Source of the DNA: Boothiomyces macroporosus
Taxonomy: Eukaryota; Chytridiomycota; Chytridiomycetes; Rhizophydiales; Terramycetaceae
Length of the DNA: 64,000 nt
Direction of reading: 5' to 3'
NCBI GenBank assembly: GCA_027604185.1
Contig: JADGKB010000019.1
Location: forward strand, 62,001-126,000
Positions 36,893 through 48,749 of this stretch are shown piece after piece. The notes under the pieces are model-generated. The model was not told the DNA's origin. It ran no database searches and saw only the letters and a list, made by a program, of their open reading frames with translations. The position numbers and the translations under genes are program-made. Numbering within the stretch: position 1 is the stretch's first letter; each line of letters starts with the position of its first letter.

Positions 36893-38101
36893 ATGGCAAC
36901 AAAGGATGACTGGACGTTCCTGATAGAGCAGGAAGAGGGGGAATTATTCGTCATACAATTGATAGAAGATATCATCTCTGATTCTCAGAAAGTACTATTT
37001 AAAAAGCATATTGATGTACAACTATTGCCTTATGCTGTCAATTTCGCAAAAACGTCGATTTTAAGTATGATAAATGTAGCTAATCTTAATAATAGTACCA
37101 TTTCTTTACGAGAGATCCTGGCGATAACGACCCTTCACTTTGGATTCCGGATTCAGGTACTTTCCGGTTAAATTAGAACCAAAGAGCATTTCTATTGATT
37201 CTTGGGCTAGAGCAGCCGTCCCAATCAAACCATTAGCTGCGCATTATAATAGAACTACAGAAAAAGACCTGGAAACTATTGTAAAAGAGTACTAGATAGC
37301 GTAACAATAGAATTGCTTTACCGACCTATAACCCCAAGAAAACTGAGCCAAAAAAGAAAACTAAACAGGAGGTGTCCATGGTTAAACCAATACATCCTCC
37401 AAAACTAAAGCCTCATCCTCCAAAAGACAAACCTGCAACCAGATTCAGTGAAGTTAAAATCCCTAGGACAGTTGAATCAGCAAATTCTGAATTAGACCGG
37501 GTAATTGCGGACGAAAATAAAAGACTGCTAGCTAGGATTAACGAGAAGAACGATCCAAAAGTCGATGTGACTTTTGATCAATCTGGGCGTTTGCTCGTGG
37601 TAAACAGTCTTCCAAATTGGAATGGAAATTCTGGGTATGGATTCATTTGATAGTAGTGTCAAGATTAAGATCGTTGGTAGCGAAAAAGCAAAAGAGGAAG
37701 TAAAAGAACCTCAAATACCGTTAGTTAAACGAGGAGCAGTGCGTAAACAAAAACAAAAGACTGCGATTTCTGCGCAAACGAATGTGGATGTAGCCAATGA
37801 CGGATATCAGGATGACCCCACCTTAAATACTCCTTTATTGGTATATTTCTCTCATATTAGGCCGACACGATGAAAGTTGCTCCTGGGGTTACACTAAAAG
37901 AAGGCGAGTCTGTCAGAGCACGTCCAGGAAAGGTAATCTAACGGCTAAGAGTAGAAAGATTCTATGCAACCAATTTATCCAGGAATTTCAAATGAAACGG
38001 AGCTATTTCAAACTACACAGATAGCAGTTCTGGAAGAAATTATCAATAATTCAAAGCCAATTTCAAATCAGAGCTCGATATTATTAGAAAAGGGTAGATG
38101 A
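36893..38101 (+). CDS. C2orf81-like protein
   Basis: Start ATG at 36893-36895. Six introns of 19-22 nt give 361 residues. The N-terminus DDWTFLIEQEEGELFVIQLI followed by LLPYAVNFAK, FFTRDPGDNDPSLW and SIDSWARAAVPIKP resembles vertebrate C2orf81, which has an N-terminal glutamate-rich helix, 'LPF.V..A...ML', 'F..RDEG' and a 'W...PVP' motif. The middle is Pro/Lys-rich (HPPKLKPHPPKDKP) and the C-terminal part has GVTLKEGESVR, also resembling that family. The family's function is unknown. Expressed from the 34-bp promoter shared with the BEACH gene. Recognition is from memory of the family pattern. Confidence 0.55.
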
Positions 38102-38141
38102 TCAATAAACTGTAATTTTTTTATCTGTTTATTTGATTCCG

Positions 38142-39923
38142 TCAATAGTAGGATTTTCCTTTAACGAAATTTGTCACAAATTTTGGTTTATCCATTATCG
38201 TATGGCCCAAATCAGGATCATCTCTGGTTTTGATTGCCTCACCAACCCTAACGATGAAATCAAACTTGGTCCAAATCAATGGGGTGTCCATAGTTGGATT
38301 TACACCAAAAAGAGCGACCAAAGTGCTGTTGGTCATAACCATAAAGAATACATGGTCTGTTACCAATCTAATCCCAGGATAAATTGGATTTTTACAGAGA
38401 AGCCATGGAATAGTTCCCATGAATGATAAAATCACCATGATCATTTGCAGTGCAAAGAATATAATGCCAATAGTGAACCCAGCCGTGCTCATTCGCAAAA
38501 CAATTGAATTCGTATCAATAATACTCTCCGTACATCTAGTTGAAGTGTGTGAATAGGATCTTTGCACCCCAGCCCGTCCGAGAATAGAGAATAGTGTTTC
38601 AACACCAGCAGAAAGTAGTGCAGGATTAACTGACTGCATGTTGCTAGAGGTCCACCACAATAAGGGATTAATTGAGCCTTTGAAAGTTTCAGGAAGCATA
38701 GTAGAGGTTTGAGCCCCTTCTAGAATTGCAACATAGGCTGCATACATCCACGAGATATCAGAAGTGCTCCCAACAGACAAAATATCTGCCTTTTTTGGAG
38801 CAATCGAGGCCGGAGTTCCATCAGTCATAAAGGTAATGCTAATAGACGCAGTTCGATGATCATAAGCAGTAGTTATGCAGATTGGATATCCAATTTGTGA
38901 AGGGTCAGTGAGAGTACACACATTAGTTCCAGTCAAAATTGTATAAATAATTATGGAACTTGTATTTTGGGTGACATAGTTTACCATTGCAGGATAGCTT
39001 CCAAGGCCAATTACTTGTGAAGACATGTTTGAAGCAATAGTGCTTGGAATGGTACCAACATTTGCAATATTGGAAGGGGAAGCAGTGTCTATACATTTGC
39101 ACGTTGTAGAAATACTAGTTACATACCCACTTCCAACAATAATGGTGCCATCATCTGCTGTGTCGATTAACTGTGGGGCTGTCACAAAAGTGCTATGTGG
39201 AACATCAACTTCAGATCTTAGAATCCCCATCGCTGAGCCAAAGCATAGTTCAGCAAACCCCATTTCCGCTTTAATTGATGGCCAGTATCGATCATACGGC
39301 TGCCCGTTTTGCGTGTAGATCAAGCAGCCGCGAGTCCCAGAGTATACGTAGTAATTTGATGAAGTAATCGTAGACGCGGAAAAGAGAGGTAAAACCAAAG
39401 TGAGACTCTGTATAATCCAAAGTATCGCCAATCTACGTAGAAAAGTTCTTGACGGACTACGAAATGAGAGTTTGCTTGCAAAAAAGAATTTCGAGAATAA
39501 ATCTGATTGGATAAATCCACAAGCAGCTAAACTGTAGCCCTGTGGTCGGGTAATCAGATATCCAATGTAGGCTGAAGCCCCTGAGTTCATTGCCTTTTGA
39601 GTGGCTAAATAGCAAATGAACATCCAAATCTCCAAAATGACTGTGGAAGATAATTGCAGTTCGCTCCCCAAAAATCCAATAACAAGCCCGTTCAAAGATA
39701 TCAGTTCTTGCAAGAATATCAACAGGACAATGTTGATTACCAGTGCTATCAATATCCATTTCATAAACGAAAGCTTGTTTTCCACCAACTCCTTACCCAG
39801 CTTGTTTGCTCCCTACATTAACACAAGTTACGGATGATGTGACACTGTGTTGCAAAGATTCATTATCGCTATTATTCTAGGATTAATATTGCCTACATCA
39901 GGATAAACTTTGGCGTTACTCAT
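38142..39923 (-). CDS. Multi-pass membrane protein with large non-cytosolic domain, unknown
   Basis: Start ATG at 39921-39923; introns of 20 and 19 nt near the 5' end give 580 residues. After a short soluble N-terminus there are three hydrophobic segments (MKWILIALVINIVLLIFL, then about residues 85-105, and LAILWIIQSLTLVLPLF), a Thr/Ser-rich domain of about 300 residues with several Cys, then two or three more segments (TAGFTIGIIFFALQMIMVIL; HVFFMVMTNSTLVALFG) and a short charged tail. It looks like a surface receptor or sensor, but no catalytic domain is visible. ACGCGT lies 27 bp upstream of the ATG (39950-39955). Confidence 0.7.
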
Positions 39924-39949
39924 GGAAAAAGGATGAAGTAGTACCATGT

Positions 39950-39955
39950 ACGCGT
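39950..39955 (-). promoter_or_regulatory. ACGCGT box upstream of the membrane-protein gene
   Basis: ACGCGT 27 bp before the start codon of the gene at 38142-39923; same hexamer as ahead of SPAG16 and the BEACH/C2orf81-like pair. Confidence 0.35.
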
Positions 39956-40074
39956 ATACTAATTATCCATCAGCCATATCTCTTTCGCGGACCAAACTAC
40001 CGTAATACCAGCAACCCATTAAAAACCAAACACACTTTGTAAGCTATAAGCTTTATTTGCAAATATTATAAAAA

Positions 40075-40420
40075 GGACAATATCTCTGCCCACTCTTGAT
40101 GAAATTGAGAGCTATGTTCATTCTTGATCGAGTGCAGCGTTTCCCTAGTATCGTCTTCCAAGTTTTCGTAATAATTTAACAGAAGCGTTTGATTTTCCTT
40201 TACCTTTTTCAAGAAATCTAGAATTTCGGATAGTATACATTCGTTCCTCCCGCCCCTACGATTTCTATGTCTTTGTAAAGTGTCTCTACGATTTGCGGTA
40301 TAGTCACAGCCTATTTAAACGATAGATACCTCTGCACTTGAATAACTGGCTGTCTTGGTCACTTTTCACGGTGAATTGAGGATCCATTTGATCAGAGTTT
40401 ATAACCATTGCGATATCCAT
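40075..40420 (-). CDS. Small zinc-finger-like protein (101 aa)
   Basis: Visible only after removing two mini-introns (19 and 21 nt). Start ATG at 40418-40420 (MDIAMVINSDQMD). The product has a single C2H2-like finger FKCRGCDYTANRRDTLQRH, where the usual second His is missing from the expected place (HRNRRGG follows), then a helical C-terminus ending in EWAEILSFL. Spliced length is a whole number of codons. No family recognised; DNA binding by one incomplete finger is doubtful. It lies between the membrane-protein gene and GPN3. Confidence 0.6.
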
Positions 40421-40590
40421 TTTATACTAGTTTTCTGGCCCTGAAAAGTGAGAAAAAATACCACTCAAATTTAGAGGCAAAAGTTTGTGCAAGCTAATAG
40501 AAAACTTGACAGCAAGAAAGACTTTAATTGGTGGGTCAAGCAAACTATTATTCGTCGGTGCAAGCTCATTTTTTTTCTTTTTTCACAGTA

Positions 40591-41438
40591 ATGGGAAAGA
40601 CTTGCCAATTGGTTATGGGACCAGCTGGTTCAGGAAAGAGCACTTATTGCAGTACTATGGTCACACACTGTCAGTCAATGAAGAGATCGATCCATTTGGT
40701 AAACCTAGATCCTGCAGCAGAGTATTTCGAGTATGAACCGACAATAGACATCAAGAATTTGATCACTTTGGAGGAAGTTATGCAGCAGCTTAATTATGGA
40801 CCAAACGGAGGTCTAATTTATTGTTTAGAGTATTTATTGGAAAATTTGGACTGGTTTGAAAATGAATTGCAGGATTACGATGATGACAATTTGATTATTG
40901 ACTGCCCGTATGGAATTACTAACTTTTAGTGGTCAAATTGAGTTGTACACACATAGTAATATCATGCGACAGTTGGTGGACTGTTTGCATAGGCTGGGAT
41001 ACCGAGTATGTGGAGTATATTTATTGGATTCTCAATTTGTACAAGACAGTGCCAAATTTTTCGCTGGAGTCATGTCGGCAATGTCAGCCATGCTTCAGCT
41101 GGGTAATTATTTAGTAATTTCAAGGTATTCCTCACCTGAATGTCATGACAAAGATGGACTTGATTGACGAAAATGATCCAGAGCTGGAGCGATTCTTTAG
41201 CGCAGATACATCGCTGTTACTTGAAGATGCAAATGCTTCTACCAGACCAGATTTTCATAATCTAAACCAAGCTTTGGTGAGATTGATTGACGAATACAGC
41301 ATGGTCAATCTAATCCCGTTGAACATCAAAGACGAAGACTCTATTCAATATCTCTTGTCTCACATTGACAACGCGATCCAATATGGAGAGGATTTAGAAC
41401 CAAAGGAAGTGGTTGATGAAATTGAAGACGATGAATAA
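40591..41438 (+). CDS. GPN3: GPN-loop GTPase 3
   Basis: Start ATG at 40591 (MGKTCQLVMGPAGSGKST). Two 22-nt introns removed gives 267 residues. Motifs: P-loop GPAGSGKS; HLVNLDPAAE (G2 region); YGPNGG (the GPN loop); DCPGQIEL (G3, restored by splicing); MTKMDLID (G4). GPN3 with GPN1 is required for assembly and nuclear import of RNA polymerase II. The upstream in-frame extension begins at a non-ATG codon and is not used. Confidence 0.95.
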
Positions 41439-41539
41439 AATGTATTTGAAATTGATTTTTGCTCGAATAATACACAACTCCATTCTGCCTAGTTTGATAG
41501 TCAAAGAATGTTCTAGTTTAACTTGTCCGAAAATCAAAA

Positions 41540-43912
41540 ATGGATCTCGAACAGCAAGAGCGAAGACTGAAACTTGAAGAATACAAAAGGAAAAAACTAC
41601 AGCAAAAGGAAACTATTTTGAAAGAATCGGGAATTGTAAACAAGACCGTGGTAAAGAAAGCGGAACAGAAAAAAAGAGTTGAACCAGCGCTAGCAAAGGC
41701 AGCAGTGCCAAATAAAACAAACTCAAATCTCACGAGATCTGTCAAGGCCCCAGCTGATCCTCCGAAAGTGAAGATTGGAGCTCCAAAGGCGGCTGTGAAA
41801 GTAACCAAGCCAACTGCAACTGCGATGGCAAAATATCCTAGGACGAATGTAGAAAGGAAAGACAACCCATCGGCCATTTCAAATAAACCGGTCACCGTCC
41901 GCGAAAAGAGGGAGCAACCACCTGCCATTTCAAGTAAACCGTCAAATGCACGATCTGTAAAAAATGTTGTAGAAACTAAACCAATCTTGAAAAAGCAACC
42001 TGGAAGAGCTACCGCGGGATCTACCAAAGCTAAATATGCTAAATCTGGACTTGCGAACGAATTGGCTCAAGATGAGGAGCGCTCTAGTATTGAACAGCAA
42101 AATGGACCTGAAAAAGACTCAAAGGAGCTGTTGAACCATGCAAGTAGCCCAAAAGATATTCCAGTTGCGGATGACAAGGAGAATGTGAATTCAATATTAC
42201 ATCCCAAGCACTCTGTTGAGGAACCTCTGAAAGACAAACTCACAGTGGAACTACAACCAACCAAAATACAAGAACAAAAATCAGAAATTTACAAACACAA
42301 AATTTCATTTGCCACTGATGCGGCATCTCCATTAAGGGCCCGTATTCAAAGGTTAAACACACCAAGGTTTGACAGAACTAGGATTATGGATTTAGATCAA
42401 TCTGTGAAAAAACTGGAAGAACATTTCAGAGAGATCAAGTTGGAAACTAAACCAAAAATTAAAGAGGAGGCTGTCCTACATTCTGACACTGTTAGGTTAG
42501 ATCGTACACCTCAAAACGCTATTCCTAAACCACCAGTGACGAGCAACGTAATATTTGATACCTACTCCCCCGCCGACTCGATTGATTCTGAAAATATTTT
42601 CGAAGATTCACCTTTAATGCATGTTCAAAATCGAACAGCAAACAGTTGGGACTTTAACGATTCACCTATCCTCGAACGTCAAAAATCACCTGCAAGAGAA
42701 TCCGCTTTCACACCGAAAAACACAAATACCAGCGATATTTTCAATGAAATATCTGCCCCGACTCCTGGGTCAACGGAAAGCATTTTTGATGAAAGCTCAA
42801 TCCCAACACAAACCCCAAGCAAAAATTATGAAATGTCTTTTTCTGAACATGTTCCGGATATGGATATTTCTGTAATGGATGATGAAGGAGACTTGAACCT
42901 TTCAGGCTATGAAGATGAGGACTATAAAGACATTGGGGGATTGGTACATGAAACGAAACTGCATTCTTTGGATATTTTAACCAGTGAAGTAATGGATAGC
43001 AACACTGAAATCAATGAAATTGTTCCAGGAGATGTTGAACACGAGTGGAACTTGAGTGATGCACTAAAGATGGCAGAGGTAAGCATTCGTTAACTTTGCA
43101 AAACAATGTAGATTATGCCAGACTAATCTTTGATAGACTTTTAAAGACTCCTACTCCAGATATATACATTGAGTATGCTCGGTATGAAGAAAAATGGCAA
43201 AATTATAGTAAAGTTGCCGATTTGTTTTTCCAAGCTGCTGATCTCTTTACTAGTGCTAAAGACTTGGAAATAATTGATGAGGCATACAGAGGATTTGAAA
43301 TTAGATTGGGGCAAGAGTACATGTACTACAATGCGGATGATATGCTGGAGTATTCTGTGGAGGAAATTGAAAACGATAAAGCTCCAGAAGGAGACAGTAT
43401 TCTTAAGGATTTGGACTTTGAGAGCTTTAACGAAAGCCCAGTGCAGGTAAAGAGAGAGAATGCTGTGGATTATAAAGTGTTAAAGAAGGACAGAAAAGAT
43501 GCTGTTAACGAAATAGTAAACTTGCTTGGTAGGGATTATTTAATCTAGGCGAACTCAAGATATCTAAACCAAAAAAGCCTGTCTATTCTTTTTCCAACAT
43601 TTCAAAGCCAGAGAAAAAACTCAAAATTGGTGTGCCTGTCAAACAAGAAGAGGCAAATATCACAATCTTGACTCCGATGAAAGTTAAGCCAAAATTGCAA
43701 AAGGAATATGGCACTGATACAGTAATTACTCCAGCCAGGAGGTCGAAAAGACTATTTGATGAGGGTGAATACCACTGTTCAGCCAACCCTGAAGACGAAG
43801 GGGCCAGCACAAAGGAAAAGATTCAGACACTGTTGAGTGAAAACGGATACGCATATGCTCCAAACAAGGTAGGATCTGATTAACAAAGAATATTGAATTT
43901 CGTTTAGAATAA
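41540..43912 (+). CDS. CKAP2-like spindle/microtubule-associated protein
   Basis: Start ATG at 41540; three introns (23, 20, 20 nt) give 769 residues. The N-terminus DLEQQERRLKLEEYKRKKLQ is a basic helix as in microtubule-associated proteins; a long Lys/Pro/Ser-rich disordered region follows. The C-terminal part has a helical repeat-like block (YARLIFDRLLKTPTPDIYIEYARYEEKW) and then VITPARRSKRL and NGYAYAPNK, resembling the 'TP.RRS.R' and 'Y.PN' blocks of vertebrate CKAP2/CKAP2L. Such proteins stabilise spindle microtubules. Resemblance is limited to short motifs. Confidence 0.5.
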
Positions 43913-43947
43913 TAAATTGATTTACACAGCAGCTTATATTTACACAA

Positions 43948-45382
43948 TCAAACAGCTTCCACCCTTGCAGCTAGAATTTTCAAGTTTTCCCGCCCGTAGA
44001 CGTTTCTTGGTGTTGGATACATCAAACCTACAATTAACTTGGCTCACCTTTCGCGCCTAATTCGTCACCATAGTTCTAAATTAGTAAATTCTTACAGTTT
44101 TATCTGCCAGACGTTTAGGTCCCATACCTTTTCTTCCTGTTGGGTCTCTAATTGTTGGAACGCCAAAGACATGTTCTTGACCAAACTGACCGAGAATACG
44201 ACTTTTCGCTGCACTGCTTCCTCCAATTTCATCTTCCGTAATCTTTTTTGAAATCTTAGAGTCTTCTAATGGACCTAGCTTTGGAACGATATGTCTTTGC
44301 AAATCCAAGTCATCGGTATGTTTCATGGTAATACCAGCAGGAGGACGTTTATCATTATCAATTTTAACATAGGTTGTAGTATAGTTTTTTGTTACATTTC
44401 CTAGTAAATCTGATACGTGGATATCTTTAATTGGATGTTTTACTCCAAAGGTATGGTTTGGTGGCAGATGCGCTAGCGTACTCTTCAATCTATATTAACT
44501 AGGCTTACGGGTCGAATACTTTTCCGATTTCTGGTTGATGTCGGTCAAGGAAAGCTGCTAATCCTGCGCTAATGATCTTTTGCTCCAGCTCCCTAAATTT
44601 AAATATCCAATACCTTCTTCTGTTTTCTTTCCAGTATAGAGCTTCTTTGACTTTTCCCCCATCGTTGGCTATTCTTTTCATTTCGACAGACTCTCTGTAT
44701 TCTGCTGGAGTCCAGTCTGCAGGATAATGCTTCTTTTGCTCTCCAGGACCGTAAGATCCATGTGATAGAATGTATCTCTGTTTTATTAGCGGGTCTTCTT
44801 CTGGTTTCTTTGGAGGATACATGATCTTTCCGACAGACTCGTCTTTAATAAAACATCAAATACCTAATTGAGTTACCTTTCCAAATCTAAATGAGTCGGT
44901 TTTTGTGAATTCTGGCAGTACGGCATCGTTTCCCGTTGACCTCCCCAGTATCTGATGCTCTTTTCTATGATAGGCACGTTCGCGATTATCCTCCATTTCC
45001 TATCGTTACCTCTGCTTACTTGTAACAGCGGGTTCAATCGATTAGGAGATAAAACATCCACAGCCTAAATCAGATTTTTGCTTACAGAGTCGACGGATTT
45101 CATTCTTACCCCATGTGTCAAATCTTTGATTTTTTCAATTTCATCCATCACATTTCCTCTTTGTCCATACTTTTCCAAACTACTAGCCACATACTTTTCT
45201 TTTGAATACTGGATTAGTTTCATTTACGTTTGTTTTGTAGTTCCAGTCAAAGCAAACCTTTGCGCAAAGGTTTTTATCAACATGCACACTCGTTCCCGCC
45301 TTAATTAGCGATAATTTACAGCTGGAACTTCTGGATGTGAATCAGGTCTTGGCCCCAAGAATCGCTTTGGTTTTAAAGACAT
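43948..45382 (-). CDS. EFHB: EFHB (CFAP21)-like axonemal protein
   Basis: Start ATG at 45380-45382; eight introns (19-21 nt) give 424 residues. The pattern matches EFHB: SHGSYGPGEQKKHYPADW, HTFGVKHP, GQEHVFGVPTIRDP and a C-terminal NYGDELGAKGLMYP. Vertebrate EFHB carries EF hands; I see no canonical EF-hand loop in this shorter protein. EFHB is a microtubule inner protein of the ciliary doublet B-tubule. Convergent with the CKAP2-like gene, 35 bp apart; only 56 bp separate its start from the end of CCDC112, so two ciliary genes lie head to tail. Confidence 0.85.
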
Positions 45383-45438
45383 TTGCTAAAAAAGTTGAAT
45401 TTCATGACATCATTAACTAAACGTAATCATAAAGTATA

Positions 45439-46771
45439 TTAGCGATTAATGTCTTTGGACCATGCAGGAATAGCTCTACCATGGCCATAGATGGGAATGT
45501 ATAGTAGATTATCCATACTGCTTGCTGAATTTTGCTTTTGGAGCATACTCGCGGTAGGCTTGAAGATTCTTTCTGGATCGTGTTTAATATTCACTTGCAC
45601 CTAGTGTTAGAGAGATTCAACTTTTTCTGTTAGCTTTGCTAGCCTTGCCAGCTTTTCACGCTCCTCTTCCTCCTTTTTCAGTCTAATAGATGCTCTCTTT
45701 TCCACATACCGATCTTGCAGCAGCTTTTGCTTCATTTTCATTAAGCGATGATTCACGCTAGTTTGTTTGACCACTGGAGGCGGTTCTTTTTTCTCCGTCT
45801 CTTCTTTGCGTTTCTGCAATAATTGTCGTTTATATTCCTGCTTTTCCTTTTCAATTTTTTTCTTTTCTAATTCTGCCTGCTTTAGCTTTTCTTTTAATTC
45901 ATTCTGCTTTCTTGATTCTTCATTCTTTGCCTTTCTCCAAAGTAGGACTTGGTATTTTTGCATTTCCCGCTCTTCTTGGGATTGGCTTTTATCAACCTTT
46001 TGAGTTTTCTCTTGTTTAGGTATCAGTTCATCTTTGGGTTTGTTTTTCCACAGTTGAATTGCGTCTTTGTTTGCCTTGTATTTTTCGTCGTACTCTCTAA
46101 ACCATTCATCGTGCGCTTGTGCTTCCTCATAGCTGACCAGTGGTAATTTCTTTGCACAGATTCGATACAACTTGTCGCCTTGATACTTTCTGGCTAATTT
46201 CACGAATGCTTGGTGGTTGGAAGTCTCCCAACCTCCTTCATGTCCGTATTTTCCTGCAAACTTTTGGAACTCCACAACTTCAGGCAATAAGTTGGAAGTA
46301 TGCTCGTTAATCTTTCCCAAGGTTGTTGGATTCTTTACCAGGGACACACTATCAGCTTTATCTATTCCTGACTGGATTGTTTTTATTTCTAACGACAGCA
46401 ATCTCTCTTGATCCAGCAAATCTTTCATTGAATCTCTTTGATGTTCTTTTAGAATGAGGATCTTGCATTCAATAGCTTCCATCATTTCCTTAATTGAGCC
46501 CAAATCTACTATTATCATAAAGTACAATTAGACCCAAGTTGTGGGTTCGCGACTACTTGCTGAAATTCTTTAATCGATCTTTGAATACTGTTCAACTGAG
46601 TGTTTTCTTCTGGATCTGTGTTAGATATTCTTACGATTCTCTCCTTTGATCAAATCAAAAGAAGGCGGAAGGATCCCAAGATCAATCAGCCGCTTAAAAA
46701 TTCCATTAATTTCTTTTTCTAGGAGTGTTACTCTTTAATAAACCAAGAAATTACTTTGGTGTGATGGTCAT
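45439..46771 (-). CDS. CCDC112: CCDC112-like centriolar-satellite coiled-coil protein
   Basis: Start ATG at 46769-46771. Four introns of 22, 19, 17 and 21 nt give 417 residues. A globular N-terminal half has LVKNPTTLGKI, EVVEFQKFAGKYGHEGGW and HDEWFREYDEKYKANKDAI; a long Lys/Glu coiled coil follows; and the C-terminal exon has DPERIFKPTASM and RAIPAWSKDI, matching the end of CCDC112 ('RDP.R...PT...RAIP.WR'). In animals CCDC112 is a centriolar-satellite protein promoting ciliogenesis. The 17-nt intron (about 46509-46525) is the shortest seen here. Confidence 0.82.
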
Positions 46772-46793
46772 ACAAACGCGAAAAACAAGTTGT

Positions 46794-47264
46794 TTATTCA
46801 AGGGATTTATCCTTGTGAAATATACAGTCTTGGGATATTGATTCATGTGAAGTACAATTACAATTAGGGGTTTGTAACCAGTAGCGATGGAACTCCGAGT
46901 TCATTTGAAACCCCCATATATTCTGAATTGCGTATTCAATCTTTTCAATTGCATTAGATATCAGCTTGCTGCTTTTTATCCTATCCTCGCTCTTGGGCAG
47001 CTCATTTATTACTGCTGCTAGCTTAAATACTCTTTCCATTGCAGTATGAAGTCCTACAAGGTTCTTGATTTGTGACTGAGATAGCTCGTTGCGTATCGCT
47101 AGAGCATATCCAATCATTTGCACTCTACCTTTATGGTCAAAGTAGCAACATGCCTTGGCAATATCATGCGTATATTTTGCGCCGTATTGCTGGCAGAACA
47201 GTTGATATTCAGGTGTCGTTGCTAGCTTCTGTAAATGTTGATCAATTTGGTTTATTTCTGGCAT
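46794..47264 (-). CDS. Hypothetical protein with C-terminal Cys/His cluster
   Basis: Uninterrupted 156-codon frame from ATG at 47262-47264 (MPEINQIDQHLQ). Mainly helical; the C-terminus has FHRYWLQTPNCNC and DCIFH, i.e. H-x9-CxC-x11-C-x2-H, a possible metal site. No family recognised with confidence. Its stop is 22 bp from the CCDC112 start on the same strand. The about 645 bp upstream to 47909 show no other gene. Confidence 0.55.
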   Translation of the reverse strand: MPEINQIDQHLQKLATTPEYQLFCQQYGAKYTHDIAKACCYFDHKGRVQMIGYALAIRNELSQSQIKNLVGLHTAMERVFKLAAVINELPKSEDRIKSSKLISNAIEKIEYAIQNIWGFQMNSEFHRYWLQTPNCNCTSHESISQDCIFHKDKSLE

Positions 47265-47909
47265 TTGCTCAAGTTTTTCGTCAAACTTCCATCGTAAATC
47301 TCTTCTGACTCATCTCAAACATGTGACATTGTACAATATTTGAGCATTTGACAGGTCATTTGAGAGGTGTATGGCGACAACTCATGCGCGGATGTAGCGA
47401 GATTATCTCATAAGCAAATATAACCGTTATAGTAGTAAGTTTAAATCTACAGAATTTATGCAACGTGGCGAGACCGTGAACAATTTCAACATCAATGCCG
47501 CTCTTCAATGAGACATATTTAGACTCCGAATTCATTATAGGCTAAAAGGTAGTGTCAGCTTGTGCTCTATCTGCTCATTCAAGAGAAAGGGCTAGCAGTT
47601 GGTTTTTCGGGTAATTCCTGGAAACTCTCACCAAGTGATTTCAGTTAGAGTAGTCTAAGGCTAATTTAATTCCTGAAAGCATTTGATAGTGAGGCCAAGC
47701 TCCTCTGTTGCCTTATGGATCATGATGGACCTTGCTCTCAAGTAAATAAAGTTTGGCGGAATAGTATTCTTTGATTTGTACAATGGATATATTGCTTCAC
47801 GTAAATATTGCATCCCTGCGGCGAGCAGATGTCACAATAATAATAGTGGACTGATCCAGTGTACTTACCAATGCACTCAGTTGATTGATAGATTTCCTAA
47901 TTGGAGACC
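47265..47909. other. Spacer, no gene recognised
   Basis: About 645 bp between the starts of the hypothetical gene (46794-47264) and the DHHC gene. No coding frame could be supported on either strand allowing mini-introns. It is the divergent promoter region of both genes. Confidence 0.4.
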
Positions 47910-48739
47910 ATGGATTTGCGGCTGACTTTTTCTTCCCCAGCAATGTATGTAACTCTGGTTTACTTGGGAGGTAACTATTCCTTAACCAGTAATTCTTTTA
48001 CCCGCATTGAGTTACTGTATGCTACTCCACCATTGGATTTCAAAATTTTCCCTGTTCATTTATGCGCTCACAGTTAGTTACACAGTCGTAAATCTATACA
48101 AAAGCGTTAATACAAACCCAGGATATGTGAAGCAGATGGAGTGTAAAACACCACTTACAGATGCGCTAATGGATGACTTGCTGTCGAAATACTGTCGGGA
48201 TTGCGATTCAGATAAACCATCCAGGGCACACCATTGCCGGAAATGCAGACGTTGTATTCATCGATTCGATCATCACTGTATTTGGATAAATAATTGTGTT
48301 GGATACTATAACCAAGGACATTTTATCCGGTTAATCTATGGTGCAACATTACTCTGCATTCAGTCACTGGTACTATTGGGATATGGTCTGATGCATTTAT
48401 TGCAAGCTGCTGAGGAGGACTATACATTTATTGAGGTACTCTATTCTAATTCAGGTTCTTTTGCTAGGCTCACTTTTAATTTTTCTCGTTCCTACCACAA
48501 CAATCCTCTCAATGCTTTGCTACAACCAAACTATACTTTTAATCAATAATCGAACGACTGTGGAGAACCTATCGTATATCGACGACAAAGAGATGGGAGT
48601 AGAGAAAAGTAATCCCTACGATTTGGGTTGGATTATCAATGTCAAGCAAATACTTGGTGATAATATATGGCTATGGATGGTTCCAAAAGATATGAAGCCA
48701 AAGGGAAACTATGAGTTGGCTGATCCATACTACTTTTAA
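47910..48739 (+). CDS. DHHC-type protein S-acyltransferase
   Basis: Start ATG at 47910-47912; two 19-nt introns give 263 residues. Topology: TM1-2 in the first about 65 residues, then YCRDCDSDKPSRAHHC, CRKCRRC and HRFDHHCIWINNCVG (Cys-rich DHHC domain with catalytic Cys), TM3-4 and a TTVENL motif (TTxE). NPGYV ahead of the Cys-rich domain is the DPG-like motif. Adds palmitate to cytosolic cysteines, probably at ER or Golgi. Short for the family. Converges on the ankyrin gene, 10 bp apart. Confidence 0.93.
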
Positions 48740-48749
48740 TATAAATAGT

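Noticed and set aside
43087..43120. GT-TG intron in the CKAP2-like gene
   Set aside because: Letting the upstream exon run 10 nt further gives a standard 23-nt GT-AG intron that keeps the frame.
44850..44880. 34-nt intron or tandem intron in EFHB
   Set aside because: Reading through the first GTAACTCAATTAG as coding leaves a normal 21-nt intron with a good frame.
45767..46146. Plus-strand frames opposite CCDC112
   Set aside because: Phe/Ser-rich antisense of the Lys/Glu coiled coil.
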